From Onstottus_B arcticum (lineage in GTDB: Bacteria > Acidobacteriota > Blastocatellia > UBA7656): a stretch of DNA of 64,000 nucleotides. Of the stretch, positions 45,634-53,274 are shown one piece after another. Each line of letters begins with the position of its first letter. The first letter of the stretch is position 1. Where the stretch lies: positions 1 through 64,000 of the forward strand of contig JBBPIE010000004.1 in the NCBI GenBank assembly GCA_038040485.1. The letters run 5' to 3'. The notes beneath the pieces are model-generated. The model did no database searches and was not told the origin of the DNA. It saw only the letters and a list, made by a program, of their open reading frames with translations. Made by a program: the position numbers and the translations under genes.

Positions 45634-46578
45634 CTAAACCAGCATCTTTTCGGGATGCATCAGCTCCTGAGGCAATGCAAAGTGAACGTTCTCGTCTTCC
45701 CCGGGCTGTTCTTCGAACTCCGTCGCGCCCATCAGCCGCAGGTGATCGAGCACCCGCATTACCAACTCCTCGGGCGCCGAAGCCCCGGCGGTCACCCCGA
45801 CGACCTCAGCCTCTGCAAGCCACTCGGGTTTGATCTCAGCTTCATCGTTTACCAGGTAGGCGGGAGTGCCCGCGGCGCGCGACACCTCGCACAAGCGAAG
45901 CGAGTTCGAACTGTTCTGCGAGCCGACTACCAGCAGCACATCGACCTGGTTCGACATCTCCTTAACGGCATTCTGACGGTTCTGTGTCGCGTAACAGATA
46001 TCGTCCTTAGTCGGCGAGTGGAGTTTGGGAAATCTGCGCTGCAGCGCTTTGATGATCTCCGACACATCGTCAAGAGAAAGGGTGGTCTGAGTCAGATACA
46101 TCACTCGGTCAGGGTCCGGCACTTTTAGGCCTTCCACTTCTTCCACTGAACTGACCAGTTGCATCGGAGCTTCACCCATCGTGCCTTCGACTTCTTCGTG
46201 GCCCGGATGTCCAATCAGGATCAAGGAATAACCCTCGCGGTTGAAGCGAATCGCTTCGAGATGGACCTTGGTCACCAGCGGACAGGTCGCATCTATCACA
46301 CGCAGTCGCTTGCGTTCCGCCAGTTCAACGATTTGCGGCGAGACGCCGTGGGCGCTAAAAACGCAGACCGCGCCGTCGGGAACCTCTTCGATCGACTCGA
46401 CAAAAACCACGTCGCGCTTACTCAAGTTGTCCACCACGTAGCGGTTGTGAACGATTTCGTGGAAGACATAAATCGGCGGCGGACAGAAATCCAGGGCGCG
46501 CTCGACTATGTCGATTGCCCGGACAACGCCGGCACAGAAGCCGCGCGGCTTGGCAAGCAGTACTTTCCTTAATGGCAT
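45634..46578 (-). CDS. ispH: 4-hydroxy-3-methylbut-2-enyl diphosphate reductase (IspH/LytB)
   Basis: 314 residues. Last step of the MEP pathway, making IPP and DMAPP with a [4Fe-4S] cluster. Conserved cysteines are C15 (PRGFCAGVVRA), C99 (IDATCPLV) and C195 (DDICYATQNRQ). Conserved histidines are visible in FHEIVHNRY, and HPGHEEVEGTMGE holds His124. TQTTLSLDD and GSQNSSNS are also standard. Placement inside the hopanoid cluster suggests supply of isoprenoid precursor to squalene. The ATG at 46578 follows AAAGGACTC units of a 9-bp repeat that may provide its ribosome site. The C-terminal tail is acidic. Confidence 0.96.
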   Translation of the reverse strand: MPLRKVLLAKPRGFCAGVVRAIDIVERALDFCPPPIYVFHEIVHNRYVVDNLSKRDVVFVESIEEVPDGAVCVFSAHGVSPQIVELAERKRLRVIDATCPLVTKVHLEAIRFNREGYSLILIGHPGHEEVEGTMGEAPMQLVSSVEEVEGLKVPDPDRVMYLTQTTLSLDDVSEIIKALQRRFPKLHSPTKDDICYATQNRQNAVKEMSNQVDVLLVVGSQNSSNSLRLCEVSRAAGTPAYLVNDEAEIKPEWLAEAEVVGVTAGASAPEELVMRVLDHLRLMGATEFEEQPGEDENVHFALPQELMHPEKMLV

Positions 46579-46583
46579 CCTAT

Positions 46584-46619
46584 GAGTCCTTTGAGTCCTT
46601 CGAGTCCTTTGAGTCCTTT
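46584..46619. repeat. Nine-base direct repeat (GAGTCCTTT)
   Basis: Four units, GAGTCCTTT three times and GAGTCCTTC once, just upstream of ispH. On the coding strand each unit reads AAAGGACTC, so the nearest unit can act as a ribosome site. Period 9 differs from the heptamer elements. Confidence 0.85.
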
Positions 46620-46650
46620 AGGTCAAGTATATCAACGCGATTGACCGCCC

Positions 46651-47853
46651 TCAAACAACGCCAGGCCGCTCAGTCTCAACCACGACAATCTCGGCCGCTC
46701 CGGCCACTTGAACCATCTTTCCATCGCGGGCTACTTCAAACAGCCGGCCGCGCCATTCGACTCGCTTTCCGATCCAACTCGAGCACCAGATCCCGAAGCT
46801 TAGCAGATCGCGAATGGGCAGCAGCCAAAAGTTCCGCTTCAAGATTCGATCGCGGAGCAAGTGGGCTCCGATCAACCAGCCCATAGCCAGGCGGACAACC
46901 AATGTGAAAGCCAACAGCGCCAGGCTGAGGCTCGACGCTCCGTCGACCGCCACCGTCAACACCGCAAGCGCCGTCCCGTAAGTCAGGACCATCCCGAGAT
47001 AACCTAACGGCCGCGAGATTCTAGTCGATCGAGCCCATCTCATCTGGTGCCTGATCATTCCACCAAATCCGGCCGGCGCCATTGCAGTCTCGACGACGTG
47101 CTGCGACAACCGCACCTGGTAGCCATCCTCCGCAATCAAGTTGCCAAGCATGAAATCATCCGCGAGATAATCCGCCAGAGCCGGAAAGCCGCCGATCGCT
47201 TCAAGCCTCGCCCGCGTGGTTGCCATCGTGGACCCGAGCGCGAACTTGACGCCTTCCAGCATCCACGCCATCAAAACGCCAGGCGCAAACTCGGCCGTTA
47301 TCCCGACGGCTTCCAGCCGCGCGGCAAAGTCCGGTGTTTCGACCGCTCGATAAAGGCAAGTCACTAGTCCAACCCGAGGATCGGCAAGCGGTACGATGAC
47401 CTTGCCCAGATAATCGGCGGTCACTCGAATATCGCTGTCGAGAATGACGATGTGCTCGTGCTTGACCATAGAGTACATGTTCTGAAGGTTGCTGACCTTC
47501 AGATTCTGCCCGATCACCTCTGAGCTTATGACCAGCGCGATATCACGTTCCGGAAAGTCGATCCTTAGCCTCTCGACGATCGCTATCGAAGAATCGTTGG
47601 CTTCGCGAACACCGAAGACAATCTGGTACTCGGGGTAGTCCTGCCGGCACAGCAGCGCGTAATTTTGGTAGGCTTTGAAGTCTGCGCCGTACAACGGGAC
47701 CATTATCGAAACCGGCGGTAGGTACTCGAGGCCGCCGTCTCGCTGCTTGAAAAACCGAAGGCCGGCGATCATCGACAAAATGTAAAACGCATCGGCCGCA
47801 AGCGTGCAGCCGATCAGCGCCACTTTGAGGATTATGAACGCCAGGTGCATCAA
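46651..47853 (-). CDS. hpnI: HpnI, hopanoid glycosyltransferase
   Basis: 400 residues, GT2-type, ceramide glucosyltransferase-like. In hopanoid pathways HpnI attaches an N-acetylglucosamine-type sugar to bacteriohopanetetrol. Layout: N-terminal TM (AFIILKVALIGCTLAADAFY), then VSIMVPLYGADFKAYQNYAL, the DxD motif D139-S-D141 (IVILDSDIRV), DDFMLGNLI, and the acceptor-side motif RHQMRWARSTR. C-terminal TM segments follow (YGTALAVLTVAVDG and others). It starts with a 4-base overlap with the upstream EamA-like gene, so translational coupling is likely. Works with HpnK and HpnJ, both in this cluster. Confidence 0.93.
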   Translation of the reverse strand: MMHLAFIILKVALIGCTLAADAFYILSMIAGLRFFKQRDGGLEYLPPVSIMVPLYGADFKAYQNYALLCRQDYPEYQIVFGVREANDSSIAIVERLRIDFPERDIALVISSEVIGQNLKVSNLQNMYSMVKHEHIVILDSDIRVTADYLGKVIVPLADPRVGLVTCLYRAVETPDFAARLEAVGITAEFAPGVLMAWMLEGVKFALGSTMATTRARLEAIGGFPALADYLADDFMLGNLIAEDGYQVRLSQHVVETAMAPAGFGGMIRHQMRWARSTRISRPLGYLGMVLTYGTALAVLTVAVDGASSLSLALLAFTLVVRLAMGWLIGAHLLRDRILKRNFWLLPIRDLLSFGIWCSSWIGKRVEWRGRLFEVARDGKMVQVAGAAEIVVVETERPGVV

Positions 47854-48227
47854 TGCTGTGAAGGTATGGAAATCAGCGCGACGCCTGCGCAGACAAGCAC
47901 GATACCCGCTAGCCGACTCGGGCTGATCTTCTCTTTCAAGAATAGGCGCGCGCCGATGGTTGTGATGACGAAGCTGACCGAAGTCGCGGGGAGAACCAGA
48001 CTCAGGTCAGCTAGTCGCAAGGCCCCGAGAAACGAGAAGTAGCTGATCGCCATGAACAGAACGCCGATCAGAAAGTATCGATTCGTGATCGCCCGTCCCG
48101 CTATTCCAAGCAGCCGGCCTGGGTGAAGCGTTTGTATCTCGCCGAGTTGCTTCATGCCTTTTGTTATGAAGACATCGCCCGCCGAGCCGCCAAGCACCAC
48201 GAGCGCTATCAACAACGTGGTGATCAT
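47850..48227 (-). CDS. Small EamA/SMR-like membrane protein (second of a pair)
   Basis: 125 residues with four TM helices: TTLLIALVVLGGSAGDVFIT, YFLIGVLFMAISYFSFLGAL, LSLVLPATSVSFVITTIGAR, LAGIVLVCAGVALISI. The half-size EamA/SMR architecture resembles ArnE/ArnF, which form a flippase for a lipid-linked aminosugar. It overlaps the preceding small gene and hpnI by 4 bases each. The position between deacetylase HpnK and glycosyltransferase HpnI suggests export or flipping of a hopanoid glycoside or its sugar donor. This role is inferred. Confidence 0.8.
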   Translation of the reverse strand: MITTLLIALVVLGGSAGDVFITKGMKQLGEIQTLHPGRLLGIAGRAITNRYFLIGVLFMAISYFSFLGALRLADLSLVLPATSVSFVITTIGARLFLKEKISPSRLAGIVLVCAGVALISIPSQH

Positions 48228-48667
48228 TCGATGCCCCTCGCAGCGAGCAGCTCTTCCCCGGGCGCTTCAACCGTGCGAGCGCCCGAACGTGAGACGAACA
48301 GAACTCCAAGCGTGATTATCGCAGCCCCCGCCCATCTTCTGGGCGAGACCGTCTCGTTCAGAAAGTAATAGCCCGCCGCGACGTTCAGCACGTAACCGAA
48401 CGCCGTTGCCGGAAGCACAAAGCTCAAGTCGGCCCACGAAAGCGCCGCTGAGAACAACGCAAAGAAGACTATCAACAGCAGCGTGCCAATCCATATCATC
48501 GGACTCTGCAGCGCTTGAAATGCAATGTGCGAGACTTGAGAGATCGATTCGGACAGGCCACCGCCGCTCGCGTCCAGCGAGACCATCGACTTCATTCCTC
48601 TGGTCAGGAACACGTCGCCGGCGGCTTGCGCGACTATCGCTACGATCAACACGGTGGCTGTTTTCAT
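48224..48667 (-). CDS. Small EamA/SMR-like membrane protein (first of a pair)
   Basis: 147 residues with four TM helices (ATVLIVAIVAQAAGDVFLTR, IWIGTLLLIVFFALFSAALS, LSFVLPATAFGYVLNVAAGY, WAGAAIITLGVLFV). It shares GDVF(I/L)T(K/R)GMK, ADLS(L/F)VLPAT and the K/NE(K/T)(I/V)SP(S/R)R loop with the next gene, so the two are tandem paralogues. It has a longer first loop (SLDASGGGLSESISQVSH). Overlaps hpnK's stop and the next gene's start by 4 bases each. A heterodimeric transporter with its neighbour is the likely form. Confidence 0.8.
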   Translation of the reverse strand: MKTATVLIVAIVAQAAGDVFLTRGMKSMVSLDASGGGLSESISQVSHIAFQALQSPMIWIGTLLLIVFFALFSAALSWADLSFVLPATAFGYVLNVAAGYYFLNETVSPRRWAGAAIITLGVLFVSRSGARTVEAPGEELLAARGIE

Positions 48668-49527
48668 CTGCCCGCTTCAACCTCGATGTAGTTGGTCAGC
48701 TTGATCCCAAGCTCGCTGATTCGCTTCTTGACGTTCCCGCTGATTAGGGCCTGGAACTCAACCGCACACTGGCGCTGCTCGTCCGTGAGTCTGTCATCGC
48801 GATAGAGCGCCGGGTGAAAGTATATCTCATTCGTCCTCGCGGTCAGGTGGTCCAGCACGTAAAGAAAGTAGCGCTCGTTCATCCTTCCACTCTGGAGGTT
48901 GCCGTAGACCCGTTCGGGAAACGAAAACCCGCGCGCCTTGAGTTTCCGCTTCATCCAAAGGGCCAGTCCGCCGAACAGCGCCGCGTGAAAACGCTTCTGT
49001 GCTCGGTTCGCGGGATCGAAAGCCATCGCCAGCCGCAATTCTTCTTCGGGCACGCGCATCCGCCGACAACCGTATTTCTCTCCAAGCTCGAGCGCCGTGT
49101 TGAAGATGACCGGATGAACGTGCAGGTGCAGGTGCCCGTCGATGTGCGAGAGTTGCAAGCCCGTCGCGTGGAACTTCTCGAACTGCGCCGCAAGTTCTTT
49201 TCGCAGCTCGCTGCGCGCTCGCGGGGAGAAGAAGTACTTCAAGCCGGCTGCAGTAGGATTGTTTGAGAAGTTCCGTTCTTCGTCTACCAGAGAGGGGATC
49301 TCAGACTTCGGCAACTCGCTTCGGCCCACGACGGTGACGAGATGAATGCCGACTCCAAGGCCGGGATTCTCTTTAGCAAGCCGCACCGCCTGCTCGAAAG
49401 CCGCGCCGGTGACCATCAAGCTGGTCGTGGTAAGCACGCCTTCCCTGTAGGCACGAATCACAGCCTTGTTGACTTCTTCGGACATCCCGAAGTCGTCGGC
49501 ATTGATTATCAATCTTCGCTCGATCAC
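48664..49527 (-). CDS. hpnK: HpnK, YdjC/ChbG-like hopanoid deacetylase
   Basis: 287 residues. HpnK removes the acetyl group from the N-acetylglucosamine put on by HpnI. Metal and catalytic motifs of the YdjC family are visible: NADDFG at 9-14, GIHL at 60-63, and HIDGHLHLHVHP at 128-139 with several metal-type histidines. No signal peptide. Separated from hpnJ by 98 bases holding a heptamer palindrome, and coupled by overlap to the two small membrane genes downstream. Confidence 0.92.
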   Translation of the reverse strand: MIERRLIINADDFGMSEEVNKAVIRAYREGVLTTTSLMVTGAAFEQAVRLAKENPGLGVGIHLVTVVGRSELPKSEIPSLVDEERNFSNNPTAAGLKYFFSPRARSELRKELAAQFEKFHATGLQLSHIDGHLHLHVHPVIFNTALELGEKYGCRRMRVPEEELRLAMAFDPANRAQKRFHAALFGGLALWMKRKLKARGFSFPERVYGNLQSGRMNERYFLYVLDHLTARTNEIYFHPALYRDDRLTDEQRQCAVEFQALISGNVKKRISELGIKLTNYIEVEAGR

Positions 49528-49531
49528 TCTT

Positions 49532-49616
49532 TAAGTCCAAAGTCCAAACTCCAAAGTCCAAACTCAGGCGAGTGCATCTTCCGACTTTGGACTTTGGACT
49601 TTTGACTTTGGACTTG
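49532..49616. repeat. Heptamer inverted-repeat element (AAGTCCA) inside the hopanoid operon
   Basis: Left arm 49532-49565 (AAGTCCA, AAGTCCA, AACTCCA, AAGTCCA) and right arm 49582-49616 (GACTTTGGACTTTGGACTTT and on). Core 16 bases. It lies between hpnJ and hpnK, so it is probably transcribed and could form an RNA hairpin that changes relative expression. Confidence 0.9.
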
Positions 49617-49625
49617 CGCGATTGT

Positions 49626-51062
49626 CTATCGACTCGCTTGCGCGCTCACGAAATCCTTCCGCTTTGCTCGAAGCTGCAAGAACTCCTTCGCTTCCTTGTA
49701 CAGCCGCTTCCGCTCGTGGCCGTTGAACGCCGCTCGGCGAACGATCCTGAAGATGATCCTCGGCCGGAAGTAGTACCGGTCGTAGAAGTGCTCGACGGCT
49801 TGCACGATTTCCTCGCGGGTCAATCCCGGGTATTGAATCGTCGGGAGCTGATGCCCCATCTCGTCGGTCATGTGCTCGAGCTGCGTGAAGAAGTTGTTCT
49901 TCTTCAGGAAGTCGTCAAACTCGGTGCCGGGATACGAGTGCGCGATCGAAACCTGGATCGTTTCGCAGTCTAACTCCTCGGCGAACTTGACGGTCGTTTT
50001 GATCGTCTCTGGAGTCTCACCCGGAAGCCCGATGATGAAATCACCGTGCACGACCAGGCCGAGCTTCTTGCAATTCTTCATGAACTCGCGCGCCTGTTCG
50101 ACGGTCGCGCCTTTCTTGATGTTCTTCAAGATTTGAGGATCGCCCGATTCAAAGCCCACGATCAGCAGCCGGCATCCCGCCTCTTTCATCGCCTTGAGCG
50201 TCTCGTAGTCGGTGTGAACGCGCGATGTGCACGACCAGGTCGTTTTGAGCGGCTTGAGCTTTTCGCACAGCTCGATGGTCCGGTTCTTCGCCCACGCAAA
50301 GGTGTCGTCGTCGAAGAATATCTCCTGAAGGTTGGGGAAGAGTTCCCACGCGCGTTTCACTTCGGCGGCAACATCGTCGTTCGAGCGCGTGCGCCACGCG
50401 TGGCCGCTGATCGTCTGTGGCCACAGACAGAACGTGCAAAGCGCAGGACAGCCTCGCGAGCTGTAAAACGCGATGTACGGGTTGAGCAAGAACGGAACGT
50501 TGTACTTGGTTATGTCGAGATCGCGTTTGTAGATCTCCGAAGCCCACGGCAGCGAATCCAACTCATGAAGCGGCGGCCGCTCAGCGTTGTGAACGTTCTT
50601 TCCGTCCTTGCGAAAGCTGACGTTTTGAATGCTTTCAAGCGGGCGGCCCTCAGTGAATTCGGCCAGCGGATAGTCGATCTCCTTGCGGACGATGAAGTCG
50701 ATCGCCGGCGACGCATTCAAAGCGTGATCGGGCTGCGAAGTAACCGGAGGCCCGACGAACGCGAGCTTCAAATCCGGCTTCGCCGCTTTCATCATCTCGG
50801 CCAGTTTGACGTCGTTTTTGAACCCGGGCGTGCTGGTGTAGAGCGTTACGAAGTCGTATTGCTTAGCGATCTCGATCGTCTCTTCGGGAGTGACGCCGTG
50901 CGGCGATGCGTCGAGCAGGCGGCTGTCTTTGATCAAGCCCGCCGGATAAGCAAGCCAGACCGGATACCAGTACGAAGCAATCTCGCGCGACGCGGGCCAG
51001 CGCGAGCTCGCTCCGCCGTCAAAATTCGGGAAAGAAGGCGGATTAAGTAAGAGTGTTTTCAT
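49626..51062 (-). CDS. hpnJ: HpnJ, B12-binding radical SAM hopanoid enzyme
   Basis: 478 residues. HpnJ converts the glucosamine head group to the cyclitol ether of bacteriohopanetetrol. The N-terminal part is a cobalamin-binding-type domain (LLLNPPSFPNFDG, then FVTLYTSTPGF). Radical SAM cysteines are C205, C209 and C212 (GCPALCTFCLWP). Further motifs are EIFFDDDTFAW and HGDFIIGLPGETPETI. It is the first gene of the minus-strand cluster, and no strong ribosome site is visible before the ATG at 51062. The presence of hpnH, hpnI, hpnK and hpnJ together predicts BHT cyclitol ether production. Confidence 0.93.
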   Translation of the reverse strand: MKTLLLNPPSFPNFDGGASSRWPASREIASYWYPVWLAYPAGLIKDSRLLDASPHGVTPEETIEIAKQYDFVTLYTSTPGFKNDVKLAEMMKAAKPDLKLAFVGPPVTSQPDHALNASPAIDFIVRKEIDYPLAEFTEGRPLESIQNVSFRKDGKNVHNAERPPLHELDSLPWASEIYKRDLDITKYNVPFLLNPYIAFYSSRGCPALCTFCLWPQTISGHAWRTRSNDDVAAEVKRAWELFPNLQEIFFDDDTFAWAKNRTIELCEKLKPLKTTWSCTSRVHTDYETLKAMKEAGCRLLIVGFESGDPQILKNIKKGATVEQAREFMKNCKKLGLVVHGDFIIGLPGETPETIKTTVKFAEELDCETIQVSIAHSYPGTEFDDFLKKNNFFTQLEHMTDEMGHQLPTIQYPGLTREEIVQAVEHFYDRYYFRPRIIFRIVRRAAFNGHERKRLYKEAKEFLQLRAKRKDFVSAQASR

Positions 51063-51156
51063 TTTATTTTCTCGGTACTCGTTAGTAAGGCTTTTACCTT
51101 GGGGGTTCTTGGCTCGTCAAGCACGGGGAGATTTCGCAACCTGGAACAGGGCCTGG

Positions 51157-51717
51157 CTAGATCGCGAAGATGGTCTCGACTCTGCAACTATATCCGGGCA
51201 ATACCGACGAGGTGATCTCGTCCTGCTCGTTGAGGCGCGAGCGCAGGCGCATCGAATGCCCCCGGGCCTGATAGACTTCGATCGAGCGATTCTCGAAATC
51301 GACGATCCAGTATTCTTTAACGCCATGCTTACCATATAACTGTTTCTTGGCGACGCGATCCCGGCGCTCGTTCTCCGAGCCGGGTGAGACGATCTCGATC
51401 ACCAGGTCCGGCGCTCCGGTGACTCGATCGCCTGAAGCGATTTCGGCGCGCCGCTGATGACTTACGTAGACCAAATCCGGTATCACTCCGCTGAACTGGC
51501 TTAAGATCACTCCGGGAGTCGCCCAGATTTCTCCAATTGGGTTCTCAAGGAGAAACGTCTTTATGCTCATGAAAAGATTACCGGAAACGCTTTGATGGGT
51601 GAGGCTGGGTGAGCGAGACACAAATAGTTCCCCCTCGATGATTTCATATCGGTACTCGTCGTCGGGCATGGCGTCGAGATCAGCTATTGTCATCAGCGGC
51701 TCGATACGGGTTGCCAT
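51157..51717 (-). CDS. Uma2-family (DUF820) nuclease-fold protein
   Basis: 186 residues from ATG 51717, chosen because GGGAGG is five bases upstream; a longer frame to 51744 has no such site. Motifs: YRYEIIEGELFVSRSPSLTH, PDLVYVSHQR, APDLVIEIVSPGSENERRDR and the Lys/Tyr segment KKQLYGKHGVKEYWIVD. These fit the PD-(D/E)XK core of Uma2 proteins. It is not closely similar to the Uma2 gene at 21739. Stand-alone gene upstream of hpnJ with no evident link to hopanoids. Confidence 0.87.
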   Translation of the reverse strand: MATRIEPLMTIADLDAMPDDEYRYEIIEGELFVSRSPSLTHQSVSGNLFMSIKTFLLENPIGEIWATPGVILSQFSGVIPDLVYVSHQRRAEIASGDRVTGAPDLVIEIVSPGSENERRDRVAKKQLYGKHGVKEYWIVDFENRSIEVYQARGHSMRLRSRLNEQDEITSSVLPGYSCRVETIFAI

Positions 51718-52029
51718 AAGAACCTCCCACAAGAACCACCCCACGCTCGCGCTGATTCTAGCACGACGGTTTCACGGCCGCATCAAAGGCGAGAACCGAG
51801 GCGGTGTTTTGATTTGGAGTGCGGAGACTTGTCGCCACTTTCTGTGATCCAAGCGAGACCAAAGCGGCGACAAGTCGCCGCACTCCAAAAATCATCAGAG
51901 CTAGGCGACGACTTGGCGGAAGCGTCAAACCCAAGCGCCGTAGCCGGCGCCAGATCACGCGATGGAACGGATTGCGCTATGCATCGCCTCGCGGTACTCT
52001 CGCGATTCGGCCATTCAAGGAGCGGAAGC
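51718..52029. other. Intergenic with an inverted repeat at 51807-51890
   Basis: TTTGGAGTGCGGAGACTTGT (within 51807-51836) pairs with GACAAGTCGCCGCACTCCAA (within 51866-51890). Core about 29 bases. No gene seen. A frame open from 51814 leads into the following VOC gene but its first 72 codons translate this repeat. Confidence 0.8.
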
Positions 52030-52407
52030 TTGAACCTGAATCAAGTCACTGTGTCTTCGACCGACGTTGCAAGGGCGGTCGCGTTCTACAAGCGCCTCGG
52101 CCTGATCCAGATCGTGGAAAGCCTGCCGAAGTACGCGCGATTTGTGTGCCCGGACGGCGATACGACTTTTTCGATCCATGTTGAAGATCAAACGGCGGCC
52201 GCCCCGAGTGTAGTCGTCTACTTCGAATGCGACGACCTCGACGAGCGAGTCGCTCAGTTAAAACGATCGGGCATACTTTTCGAAAGCGATCCCATCGATC
52301 AAGCATGGCTGTGGCGCGAAGCTTATTTACGAGACCCGGACGGCAACTTGATCTGTCTGTACTACGCCGGTGAGAACCGCTTGAACCCGCCGTGGCGTCT
52401 GGGTTGA
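52030..52407 (+). CDS. VOC-family (glyoxalase/bleomycin-resistance-like) protein
   Basis: 125 residues from TTG 52030, supported by AAGGAG at 52017-52022. The product begins LNLNQVTVSSTDVARAVAFY, the usual first strand of a VOC domain. The rest is a single VOC module: IQIVESLPKYARFVCPDGDT, VVVYFECDDLDERVAQLKRS, REAYLRDPDGNLICLYYAGE. VOC enzymes bind a metal through two modules, so this should dimerise. The acidic ligand in the last strand is not obvious. The substrate cannot be inferred. Confidence 0.82.
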   Translation: MNLNQVTVSSTDVARAVAFYKRLGLIQIVESLPKYARFVCPDGDTTFSIHVEDQTAAAPSVVVYFECDDLDERVAQLKRSGILFESDPIDQAWLWREAYLRDPDGNLICLYYAGENRLNPPWRLG

Positions 52408-52409
52408 AT

Positions 52410-52680
52410 GAGACCGAGGATAGAGAATGGAGGATGGATGGTTGAGGATAGAGGATTGAGGATTGAGGATCGAGGAATTGAAAATGGCAAATTGAAAATT
52501 GAAAATTGAAAAATTGCAGAATGATTCCTGAAGCTGGGGAGTCCCGGTCGACGATAGAATCGCGCCATCGCCAATTTGCAATTTTCAATTCCTCGATCCT
52601 CGATTCTCAATCCTCTATCCTCGATCCTCTATCCTCAATCCTCCATCCTCCATCCTCGATCCTCTATCCTCTATCCTCGG
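52410..52680. repeat. Nested heptamer palindrome with conserved core
   Basis: Left outer GAGGATN arm 52415-52474, left inner AATTGAAA arm 52476-52517, core 52518-52571, right inner arm 52572-52590, right outer arm 52591-52678 (ATCCTCGATCCTCTATCCTC type). The 33-base segment 52527-52559 is shared with the element at 5385-5592, 47 kb away. Lies between VOC and GNAT genes, outside the permease array. Confidence 0.92.
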
Positions 52681-52721
52681 CTTCCGTCTCCGCTCTTCTA
52701 GCGATACACTCTTGAACCGCA

Positions 52722-53234
52722 ATGGAGCTAAAGCTCACTCGATCGACGATTCGGGACTGGCGCGTGGGTGACGAAGCGTCGCTCGTTCGTAATGCAAACA
52801 ATCATAAGATATGGCTTAACGTGCGCGACGCGTTTCCACATCCTTACACGATGGCGGACGCCGAAGAGTGGATCCGCAAAGCCAGCAGTGATGACCCGAT
52901 GATCAGCTTCGCCATTGAGGTCGATGACGCCGCAGTCGGAGGAATTGGGTTGGTGCCGCAGACGGACATCTTTCGACGATCGGCCGAGATCGGCTACTGG
53001 CTCGGTGAGGAATACTGGAGTCGCGGGATCGTGACCGAAGCGGTAAAGGCGTTCACCGAATGGGCCTTTGCCAACTTCGATCTTGGACGACTCTACGCCG
53101 GAGTCTTCGAGTGGAATCCGTCCTCGGCTCGCGTGCTGGAGAAAGCCGGCTACGAGTTCGAGGCGCGCCTCAGGAAGGCGGTTATCAAGGAAGGTCAAAT
53201 CGGCGACGAGTTGATTTATGCGATCACCAAGTAG
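52722..53234 (+). CDS. GNAT N-acetyltransferase, RimJ/RimL type
   Basis: 170 residues from ATG 52722; no clear ribosome site. The domain order is typical: TIRDWRVGDEASLVRNANNH, FAIEVDDAAVGGIGLVPQTD, EIGYWLGEEYWSRGIVTEAV (acetyl-CoA-binding region) and AGVFEWNPSSARVLEKAGYE. Family members acetylate protein N-termini or small molecules; the substrate is not predictable. Ends at 53234, before or slightly overlapping the sulfatase start depending on which start is used. Confidence 0.9.
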   Translation: MELKLTRSTIRDWRVGDEASLVRNANNHKIWLNVRDAFPHPYTMADAEEWIRKASSDDPMISFAIEVDDAAVGGIGLVPQTDIFRRSAEIGYWLGEEYWSRGIVTEAVKAFTEWAFANFDLGRLYAGVFEWNPSSARVLEKAGYEFEARLRKAVIKEGQIGDELIYAITK

Positions 53235-53274
53235 CTTTCAGAAAGCTATCGATCAATTCGAACCGCGCGGCCGG

